Assembly (NCBI GenBank): GCA_019310725.1
Contig: JAFDDT010000002.1
Span: 1-47,776, forward strand
From: Deltaproteobacteria bacterium
GTDB taxonomy: Bacteria; Desulfobacterota; DSM-4660; Desulfatiglandales; B25-G16
DNA length: 47,776 nucleotides
Reading direction: 5' to 3'
Every line of letters begins with the position of its first letter. Position 1 is the first letter of the stretch. The notes under the pieces were generated by a model. It did not search any database. It was not told the origin of the DNA and saw only the letters and a program-made list of their open reading frames with translations. A program made the translations under genes and the position numbers. Positions 42,158 to 47,776 of the stretch are shown here, one piece after another.

Positions 42158-42318
42158 TATTCATGTAACTTCTCAATAAGTTGGGGTTTACTAGGGGCTT
42201 GATCTATCAAGCCCCATAGGGAAACGTTCGATAAATCGAACCCCTACAATTTATGATATGTAGGCAGAACTACTTCGCCGTCAATCTTATTTCAACTTAT
42301 TGAGAAGTTACCTATTCA
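42158..42318. mobile_element. MITE-like element with 19-bp terminal inverted repeats
   Basis: GTAACTTCTCAATAAGTTG (42165-42183) and its perfect reverse complement (42293-42311) bound a 147-base element with no ORF. The internal part has two perfect hairpins: GGGGCTTGAT-CT-ATCAAGCCCC (42194-42215) and GTTCGAT-AA-ATCGAAC (42226-42241). Outside, the hexamer TATTCA lies one base away from each end (42158-42163 and 42313-42318), consistent with a target-site duplication. If the duplication is 8 bases, six of eight match. GTAA ends and 8-base duplications are features of IS66-like elements, but that link is tentative. Confidence 0.75.
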
Positions 42319-42417
42319 CGTTGCAACTGCTCCAAAATGCCATTCATAATTTATTTAGTGTTTGTCTTTTTTAAACTTTTGATTTTAGGCATCTTAGGCA
42401 CTTGTAACCTTAAGTAC

Positions 42418-42433
42418 AGCAACCTTTGTGCCA
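42418..42433 (-). promoter_or_regulatory. Consensus sigma-54 promoter of the motA-fliA operon
   Basis: Minus-strand TGGCACAAAGGTTGCT matches TGGCACR-N4-TTGCW at every position, GG-GC spacing 12. The predicted start (about 42407) is some 377 bases before motA, an unusually long leader, and the MITE-like element lies within it. Confidence 0.75.
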
Positions 42434-42446
42434 TTCTTTTTGGTAG

Positions 42447-42462
42447 TGTGATATATTTCACG
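42447..42462. promoter_or_regulatory. CRP-like palindrome upstream of the motA sigma-54 site
   Basis: TGTGA-TATATT-TCACG fits the CRP/FNR-family pattern TGTGA-N6-TCACA with one mismatch. It sits 14 bases upstream of the -24 element. A regulator binding here could compete with or contact the sigma-54 polymerase. Confidence 0.35.
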
Positions 42463-42544
42463 GAGGGAAAAAACTGAGGTATTACAATAAGATATGGATG
42501 ATCAACCCTTGTGTTAGACACTATGCCGATACGCTCGCGTCAAG

Positions 42545-42584
42545 CAAAGAGGCAGATGTCAAAATCTTGACATCTGCCTCTTTG
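42545..42584 (-). terminator. Perfect 18-bp stem-loop after flgE
   Basis: CAAAGAGGCAGATGTCAA (42545-42562) and its exact complement (42567-42584) form an 18-bp stem with a 4-base loop, beginning three bases after the flgE stop (42588). No long T-tract follows, but the length, stability and position support an intrinsic terminator or an mRNA-stabilising 3' structure closing the fliK-flgD-flgE unit. Confidence 0.8.
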
Positions 42585-42587
42585 ATG

Positions 42588-44030
42588 CTATCTCTTCAGG
42601 TTGATCAACTCCGCAAGCATCTGGTCTGTCACGGTAATGATCTTGGAATTTGCCTGAAAGCCCCGTTGTGTGGTGATCATCTTAACGAACTCCGTGGCGA
42701 TATCCACATTGGACTGTTCGAGGGAGTTTGGTGAGATGCTGCCCAGACCATTAGTCCCAGGCCTGCCGGTAACTGGGACGCCACTGATCCGAGTCTCTCT
42801 AAAGAGGTTTCCCCCTTCCTTGTAGAGGCCCTGTATATTCTGAAACTTCGCCAGGGCCACGCGATACAGGGGGATAACCTCACCGTTGGAGTATTGACCG
42901 GTGATAACACCATCTGTTCCAACAGTGACCGATTGCAAGTCTCCTGCTCCGTAGCCAGTAGCCGACTGAAAGATTGTTGTGGATGAGGACGCAAACTGGG
43001 TCGTAGAAAGGGAATCGTTGAGCCAAGAACTGGCACCGCTGCTGTAAACAGCACCAAAATCAAGCTCTACAGCCAGAGGCGACCCGCCGAGGAAATCAGG
43101 GGCAAGGGTAAAATAGCCATTGGTGAGATCAGTGGCCTCCATCCGTTGTGTCCAATTGCCTGCAGTAGCAAGATCGTAGTCAGTCCCGTGGGTAAAATCC
43201 CAGAAATTGATATCGGAAATGACGCCTGAGGAAGCATTAAACACAATTTCACCCCGGCCCAGCATCCCCACTCCATCATCGCCTCCTGCCAGGGCCGCTT
43301 GGGCGCCTGTCCGATTATCCTCACTCGGATTGCAGGTGGCAATGAATTCCCACGTAGAACCTGAGCCCGGATCATAATACAAGGTGATGTCATGGGTCTG
43401 GCCAAGGGAATCGTAGACCTTCACCGTGGTCTGATACTCATAAGACGTGTCAGGAATATTCGGGGTGGTCTGTGCGTCCCATTCCGTGTACAGCGTAGCG
43501 GAGCTGTTTTGGGAACCGGAGTCCAGGTTTGTCACCACGGTCATCCGGTCGGTCGGAGAGGGCGGAGACGTAAATGAGGACAAGGTAACGTCGGTAATTG
43601 AACCGGTATCCTGCCCACTCTGGTCTAGTGCCCATCCCCTTACAATATAGCCTGCGGGGTTTATAAAATTCCCATCCTTGTCAAACCTGAATTCGCCTGC
43701 ACGGGTGTAGTATTCATTATTTACATTACCGGGATCCCGCACCATAAAGAAGCCAGAACCACCAACTGCCAAATCAGTGGTGGAGTCCGTAGACTCAAAA
43801 GACCCCTGGGCAAAACTGCTGGTAATGTCTGCCAGAGATGTACCTCGCCCAACCTGGGCCGTACCGGCCACAGTTGAAACGGTTTGACTCAGGACATCCT
43901 GAAAGGTAACACGGCTTGACTTAAAACCTACTGTGTTTACGTTGGCAATATTGTCGCCAATAACCGTCATGGCGTTGCCAAGGGTATTCAGGCCACTGAT
44001 ACCCGAGAAAAGTGAACTTGATAGTGACAT
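42588..44030 (-). CDS. flgE: Flagellar hook protein FlgE
   Basis: A 480-residue hook protein. N-terminus SSSLFSGISGLNTLGNAMTVIGDNIANVNTVGFKSSRVTFQDVLSQTVSTVAG is the hook-family ANNIANVNTxGFK motif; the middle has hook D1/D2 domain text (GGSGFFMVRDPGNVNNEYYTRAGEFRFDKDGNFINPAGYIVRGW). The C-terminus (SNVDIATEFVKMITTQRGFQANSKIITVTDQMLAELINLKR) is typical. It polymerises into the hook after export. It is the last gene of the fliK-flgD-flgE operon and ends at a strong hairpin. Confidence 0.97.
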   Translation of the reverse strand: MSLSSSLFSGISGLNTLGNAMTVIGDNIANVNTVGFKSSRVTFQDVLSQTVSTVAGTAQVGRGTSLADITSSFAQGSFESTDSTTDLAVGGSGFFMVRDPGNVNNEYYTRAGEFRFDKDGNFINPAGYIVRGWALDQSGQDTGSITDVTLSSFTSPPSPTDRMTVVTNLDSGSQNSSATLYTEWDAQTTPNIPDTSYEYQTTVKVYDSLGQTHDITLYYDPGSGSTWEFIATCNPSEDNRTGAQAALAGGDDGVGMLGRGEIVFNASSGVISDINFWDFTHGTDYDLATAGNWTQRMEATDLTNGYFTLAPDFLGGSPLAVELDFGAVYSSGASSWLNDSLSTTQFASSSTTIFQSATGYGAGDLQSVTVGTDGVITGQYSNGEVIPLYRVALAKFQNIQGLYKEGGNLFRETRISGVPVTGRPGTNGLGSISPNSLEQSNVDIATEFVKMITTQRGFQANSKIITVTDQMLAELINLKR

Positions 44031-44099
44031 CTTATTTCCCTCCCTTACTTAATTGTTTGTTGTCCGTTGTCCGTTGTTTTTTCTGCTCCCGACAACTAA
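44031..44099. repeat. Short word repeats between flgD and flgE
   Basis: A 69-base spacer with TTGTTGTCCGTTGTCCGTTG (about 44050-44075), i.e. tandem TTGTCCG units. It lies in the flgE leader; similar words occur after folE2 (about 15915). Confidence 0.6.
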
Positions 44100-44765
44100 C
44101 TATTGACTATTATTTTTCCTAACCTCTAATACGTTTTCAGGTGCTACCAGCTTGTTCCCGATCATCAAGTAGGGGGTGGTATTTTGATAGGTAACACCGG
44201 TGACCTCCCCAGTGAGATAGGTATCATAAGGAACAACAAACCCATTTTCATCTGTAGCCTCTACCTCAAAGGAATAAACACCATTACCGACCAGGTTGCC
44301 GCTATTGTCTCTGCCATCCCACGAAAGATCATGTTCGCCAGCCTCCTTCCGACCAGCATAGATCCTGCGAACCTCGACTCCCTCGATGTCGTAAATAGAA
44401 ATCGCTACCTCAGCCCCATCTTCCAAGGTATAAGTATTTGAGTCCATGTTTCCGTCCTTTACAAAGATCGTATTGTCATGGGTCTTGACCAGCTTTCCAA
44501 TGTAGTCGAGGACATTCCCGCTCTCCTGGGCCCGCATGGTATCCTGGATATCCGCCAGGGTCTTGTTCATCCCAAAGAGCTGCTCAAGGCTGCTAAACTG
44601 GGCCAGCTGTGCGGTAAAATCGGCACTTTCCATTGGGTTTAGCGGGTCCTGGTTTTTAAGCTGTGTTACGAGTAAGGTCAGGAATTCATCCCTGCCCAGG
44701 TTATTTTTTGGATTTACATAACTTGATGCCTCTGCGGATGTTTCACCCAGTTGATCTATAATCAT
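44100..44765 (-). CDS. flgD: Flagellar hook cap protein FlgD
   Basis: A 221-residue hook-capping scaffold. N-terminal region NPKNNLGRDEFLTLLVTQLKNQDPLNPMESADFTAQLAQFSSLEQLFGMN is the FlgD signature; the C-terminal FlgD Ig-like/Tudor part has VRRIYAGRKEAGEHDLSWDGRDNSGNLVGNGVYSFEVEA and VTGVTYQNTTPYLMIGNKLV. It sits at the growing hook tip. Located 103 bases after fliK and 69 before flgE. Confidence 0.97.
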   Translation of the reverse strand: MIIDQLGETSAEASSYVNPKNNLGRDEFLTLLVTQLKNQDPLNPMESADFTAQLAQFSSLEQLFGMNKTLADIQDTMRAQESGNVLDYIGKLVKTHDNTIFVKDGNMDSNTYTLEDGAEVAISIYDIEGVEVRRIYAGRKEAGEHDLSWDGRDNSGNLVGNGVYSFEVEATDENGFVVPYDTYLTGEVTGVTYQNTTPYLMIGNKLVAPENVLEVRKNNSQ

Positions 44766-44822
44766 GGCACCGCTCCTTTCCTAATCTTTCTATAAACGTT
44801 GTTGCTGGCTACCCATTAGCCA

Positions 44823-44858
44823 CTCAACAAATGCAATAAACTCAACAAACGCAACAAA
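44823..44858. repeat. 18-bp imperfect tandem repeat in the flgD leader
   Basis: CTCAACAAATGCAATAAA (44823-44840) is followed directly by CTCAACAAACGCAACAAA (44841-44858), two substitutions. It lies in the 103-base fliK-flgD spacer. Confidence 0.75.
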
Positions 44859-44868
44859 CCCCAAGATA

Positions 44869-46623
44869 TTATGCTATTAGATCCAAGGCATGATCCCCTG
44901 TTAGCATAATCCAAGGCAATGATACTGAATCTGGTCTATCATCCCCTGCTACCGATGAAATGCCGTCTATCTCCTGAATCCATTCTTGCCGATCCCTTGG
45001 GCTCTCTTTTGATTGACCCATGGATTCGTTGAAATGATAGTCTATCTGTACATCTAATCGTTCCAGCTTTACCCCCTGTTCTACCAAGGTCTCCCTGAGT
45101 TCATGGACATTGGAAAGCAAAACCTCCCTTACCGAGCTATTTTCGGTTGTTATCCATAGTTTCAAGACATCCCCTTTTATATCCATTTCTACCTTTACCG
45201 CTCCCAGCTCAGGGGGTTTAAGGTGTAACCTGATGACCCTCTCACCCCTCAGAGCGGACCTGGCGACCTGCTTTCCCACCTGATTAACCAGGTAGGCTGG
45301 CAAAAAATTCCCTTCAAGGGATTTCTGGTTTTGCTTCACCCCCGTGATTGTGTCTGAAAATTGACTGTTGTTGGAGATATGCTGGGGAATATCGCCTGTT
45401 TTTGTCCTTGATGTAGCATCATTCCCCTGTTCTTCAGCCTTGCCCTTCATCCCCTGAGCAGTATCCAAACCCAAAGGCAATCCATCTTTGCTGCCAGGGT
45501 AAGGAGATCCTACCTTTTGCTCCCCGTTTTTGGCGTGTACATGTCCCTTGGATTCCAAAGGAGATAAGAAGCTTTCCTTTTTGTCCACCTTACCATGTGT
45601 AGCGATTTTTTCTCTCCCGTGGAGATTAGTTAATTTGAGCCTTGAAAGGGATAATGCAGGGGCTAAGAAACCTTCCCTTTCTTCTGTTATAACTGCCCGT
45701 TCCACTATCTGCTCGATGGTGTCTCTTATATCAGTTGGTACCTGAATACCCTGGCACACCTTCACCACTCCTGTTTCCTGTTCAAATACAAAATTCTTCA
45801 TAGAGATTTGGCCGCCCTTGTCCCAGTGAGGGCTCCTCATTCCTTTCCCATCGAGTTTCACAGGAATCTGGTGTAACACATGCTGGTCCGGTTTGATCTG
45901 ATCACCGAAGCCCCCCCTTTTACTCACCGACACTCGATTTATCAAGTCCTCTAGCGCCTTGACAAACTGATCCAGACTCAGCTTGTTTGCCAGGTTGTTT
46001 CCTTGTGCAGTAATTTTCGCACTGATCACTTTCAATTCCCCGGCAAGTTTGTGCAGGTTCAAACCCCCTGCTTCGGCCCGCGCAGCGCTGAAGGCATGGT
46101 CGAGTTGTTTTGCTGTCAGACCACACCCTCTCAATACCGATTCAATATAAGGAATAGCCGAGGGCTCAACAATGACAGGCAGGTGCATCCCTCTCTTGTC
46201 GTGGTCAAGCTCGCTCACCTTACGAAAAAACTGGGAAAGATTGATTTCCCTGCGCGGATCACTTTCCACCAGTTCACGGAGGAGGCTCTTTGCCCTCTCT
46301 TGTGAAAAACCACACTGGCAAAGAAATCTTTCAAGAATAGAGAAATCCTTGCCCTTTAAGCGGATTTGCTCTAGTGGTTTTCCTGTTGCTAAAAGGGCCT
46401 TCCGAAGGGATTCAAGATAAAACTGGAATCCTTTGTTACCTGGTAATCGTGCTTGAGTAAACGCTCCAAGATGGGCGGAAGATTGCTTGTGAACTGAGTT
46501 CATTGATTTTTGAATAAGGGACATAAATCCCGTATTGTTCTTTCCCGACTCCACGGGCGTGCCCTTGCTTTTTGCGTTGGACTGTAGAACTAAGGATGCT
46601 ATCTTTAGGATCGCTGGGTTCAT
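44869..46623 (-). CDS. fliK: Flagellar hook-length control protein FliK
   Basis: A 584-residue protein with a long, poorly conserved N-terminal and middle region and a C-terminal Flg_hook domain: RSALRGERVIRLHLKPPELGAVKVEMDIKGDVLKLWITTENSSVREVLLSNVHELRETLVEQGVKLERLDVQI, with the conserved LxLxPPELGxVxVxM core. FliK measures hook length during export and triggers the FlhB switch. It is first in the fliK-flgD-flgE unit; a sigma-54 site lies about 50 bases upstream. A second, divergent FliK-like protein is at 26646-27728. Confidence 0.94.
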   Translation of the reverse strand: MNPAILKIASLVLQSNAKSKGTPVESGKNNTGFMSLIQKSMNSVHKQSSAHLGAFTQARLPGNKGFQFYLESLRKALLATGKPLEQIRLKGKDFSILERFLCQCGFSQERAKSLLRELVESDPRREINLSQFFRKVSELDHDKRGMHLPVIVEPSAIPYIESVLRGCGLTAKQLDHAFSAARAEAGGLNLHKLAGELKVISAKITAQGNNLANKLSLDQFVKALEDLINRVSVSKRGGFGDQIKPDQHVLHQIPVKLDGKGMRSPHWDKGGQISMKNFVFEQETGVVKVCQGIQVPTDIRDTIEQIVERAVITEEREGFLAPALSLSRLKLTNLHGREKIATHGKVDKKESFLSPLESKGHVHAKNGEQKVGSPYPGSKDGLPLGLDTAQGMKGKAEEQGNDATSRTKTGDIPQHISNNSQFSDTITGVKQNQKSLEGNFLPAYLVNQVGKQVARSALRGERVIRLHLKPPELGAVKVEMDIKGDVLKLWITTENSSVREVLLSNVHELRETLVEQGVKLERLDVQIDYHFNESMGQSKESPRDRQEWIQEIDGISSVAGDDRPDSVSLPWIMLTGDHALDLIA

Positions 46624-46671
46624 GGTTTCTTAATGATGAGCTTTTTTCCTTCAACAATTTACTTACATCAT

Positions 46672-46688
46672 AAGCAAGGGTTATACCA
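46672..46688 (-). promoter_or_regulatory. Sigma-54 promoter of the fliK-flgD-flgE operon
   Basis: Minus-strand TGGTATAACCCTTGCTT fits TGGYRYR-N4-TTGCW with 12-base GG-GC spacing. The predicted start is near 46662, giving a leader of about 39 bases before fliK. Confidence 0.75.
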
Positions 46689-46780
46689 CATCTCATATAT
46701 AATTATTTATTCTGTTATTCCAATATGTTAGATGATTCGATGAGATATTTTGGGGGAAACTTCATGCATAAGGTGAAATA

Positions 46781-46836
46781 ATTTTCCTATGGAAAATGGG
46801 GGGTAAAAGGAAAATATTTCCCTTTCTGAGGGAAAA
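46781..46836. promoter_or_regulatory. Palindrome cluster, candidate enhancer (UAS) of the fliK promoter
   Basis: Three A/T-flanked inverted repeats lie close together: ATTTTCC-TAT-GGAAAAT (46781-46797), GGAAA-ATA-TTTCC (46809-46821) and TTTCCCT-TTCTG-AGGGAAA (46817-46835). They are about 120-175 bases upstream of the predicted sigma-54 start, the distance typical for binding sites of enhancer-binding activators (FleQ/FlrC/FlbD class). The rest of the 409-base gap (46624-47032) has no gene; the ParM-like gene's weak hairpin (CCGCC...GGCGG, 47011-47027) is at its right end. Confidence 0.45.
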
Positions 46837-47032
46837 TATGTCATTTACGATTTAAAAGTGAACCGTTTTTATAAGATTTACGTGACAAATGCCAGGACAT
46901 AGGTTAGCCATCAAGTTTCAAATATAATTAAGCAGTGAGCTGATAGTCAAATGTATCAACCAATTCATTACCAAGATATAACTGAAGAGCATGGATTTCG
47001 GTAAGGATCACCGCCCATGAGAGGCGGCACAC

Positions 47033-47776
47033 TTATGCTTGTCGCCATTTATGTTTTCCATACTTCAGGTACCCTTGAACATTGTTCAGTCGGGCATCAC
47101 CATTATTCGCACTTGGTATCACGTTTCCAGGTATTAAGGACTGAAGATGCTTTGCCAACTCGTTACTGCCACCGCCTGTTAAGATAATTGTGTCGATATC
47201 CCAATCCTGAGCCCATAACTTGTTGATGACTTCCGCCATTTTTCCAGCCAACAGGGAATATGCTTGATCCCTGAGGGATGCAATATTGTACTTTTGTCCT
47301 CTTATGGTTATTGAGCCAGATTCAACAGCCTTGTACATGCGGTAGAGCTCTATGGTAGCTCCGCTCATTTCCTGAAGCCTGTTTGAAATTTCACTGAAAC
47401 TTGTCGAGATTCCCGTCTCTATCGTGCAGCTTGCGCGATCGACATACTTCATTTGATGCAAAATCGTAAAATCGGTTGTGCGAAATCCGATGTCAACCAC
47501 GGCGATCTTCTGTTTCACCAATTCCTTATTAGCGACTTCGCCATTATCATCCATCAGAAGATCAAAGACGGTGCCTACCGGTTGTGGCAGCATTTGCACC
47601 TCATTAATGGTTACTTTTCTTGAAATGTCGCCCCCATCTGCGTTGTGATACGTAATGGTGTGATGGCCCATCAAGGTATCAATAAAGCGCTTGCGGCTTT
47701 GTTTCAAGTAGCCCACTGGAAGCCCGGAAACAACATTGATAGGGTCAGGCTTTTCAGAATAGATCCCGAGAGCGGT
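47033..47776 (-). CDS. ParM/Alp-type actin-like protein (partial, runs off window)
   Basis: The frame continues in frame to the window edge (first codons read TALGIYSEKPDPINVVSGLPVGYLKQ), so at least 247 residues of the C-terminal part are present and the true start is outside. Actin-fold motifs: VVSGLPVGYLKQSRKRF (the GLP of plasmid-type actins), phosphate-2 block AVVDIGFRTTDFTILHQMKYV, connect segment and the adenosine motif DTIILTGGGSNELAKHLQSLI. ParM/StbA/Alp proteins form filaments that move plasmids or organelles (MamK is a related filament). A second partition gene would lie upstream, outside the window. No symbol is assigned. Confidence 0.85.
   Translation of the reverse strand, partial: TALGIYSEKPDPINVVSGLPVGYLKQSRKRFIDTLMGHHTITYHNADGGDISRKVTINEVQMLPQPVGTVFDLLMDDNGEVANKELVKQKIAVVDIGFRTTDFTILHQMKYVDRASCTIETGISTSFSEISNRLQEMSGATIELYRMYKAVESGSITIRGQKYNIASLRDQAYSLLAGKMAEVINKLWAQDWDIDTIILTGGGSNELAKHLQSLIPGNVIPSANNGDARLNNVQGYLKYGKHKWRQA

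Overview
The window looks like a chromosomal segment of an anaerobic, flagellated, Gram-negative bacterium, most likely Desulfobacterota (former Deltaproteobacteria). This rests on gene content and general family knowledge, not a database search. Supporting signs are P- and L-ring genes (outer membrane), sigma-54-type promoters at flagellar operons, FeoAB with a DtxR-family regulator, FolE2, a stand-alone AICAR transformylase, a free-standing methionine-synthase activation domain, and intergenic spacers full of degenerate word-like repeats.

Left third (1-17.5 kb), housekeeping and metabolic genes on both strands: a tandem universal stress protein, TrmO, a fumarate-reductase/aspartate-oxidase-like flavoprotein, a frameshifted ribokinase relic, a DtxR-type regulator with a candidate operator followed by feoA-feoB, an acetoacetate-decarboxylase-like protein, two MFS transporters, a PA2779/PA2778-type lipoprotein cluster (membrane protein, C39-like peptidase, TPR lipoprotein), a B12-dependent methionine synthase activation-domain protein, tRNA-Pro(UGG), FolE2 and AICAR transformylase.

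Right two thirds (17.6-46.7 kb), one almost uninterrupted flagellar block, all on the minus strand. In transcription order: fliK-flgD-flgE from a sigma-54 promoter, closed by a perfect 18-bp hairpin; then motA, a motB-like gene, motB, fliL-fliM-fliN-fliO-fliP-fliQ-fliR-flhB-flhA-flhF-flhG-fliA from a consensus sigma-54 promoter; then an accessory group (second FliL-like, small charged protein, SwrB-like, second FliK-like, FlhB C-domain protein); then flgF-flgG-flgA-flgH-flgI-flgJ-flgN-flgK-flgL-csrA-fliW from another sigma-54 promoter. Flagellin, FliD, FliS, FliE-FliJ, FlgB/FlgC and an evident FlgM are absent and must lie elsewhere. The layout implies sigma-54 control of basal body and hook genes, FliA (sigma-28) for late genes, and CsrA-FliW control of flagellin translation. 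At the right edge is a partial ParM/Alp-type actin-like gene.

Most noteworthy: a MotB paralogue with Ser in place of the proton-carrying Asp; paralogues of export-switch proteins clustered together; FlhB with NPTA instead of NPTH; near-identical repeats abutting the flhA and fliR start codons; a MITE-like element with flanking direct repeats between the motA promoter and motA; and several palindromic operator candidates.
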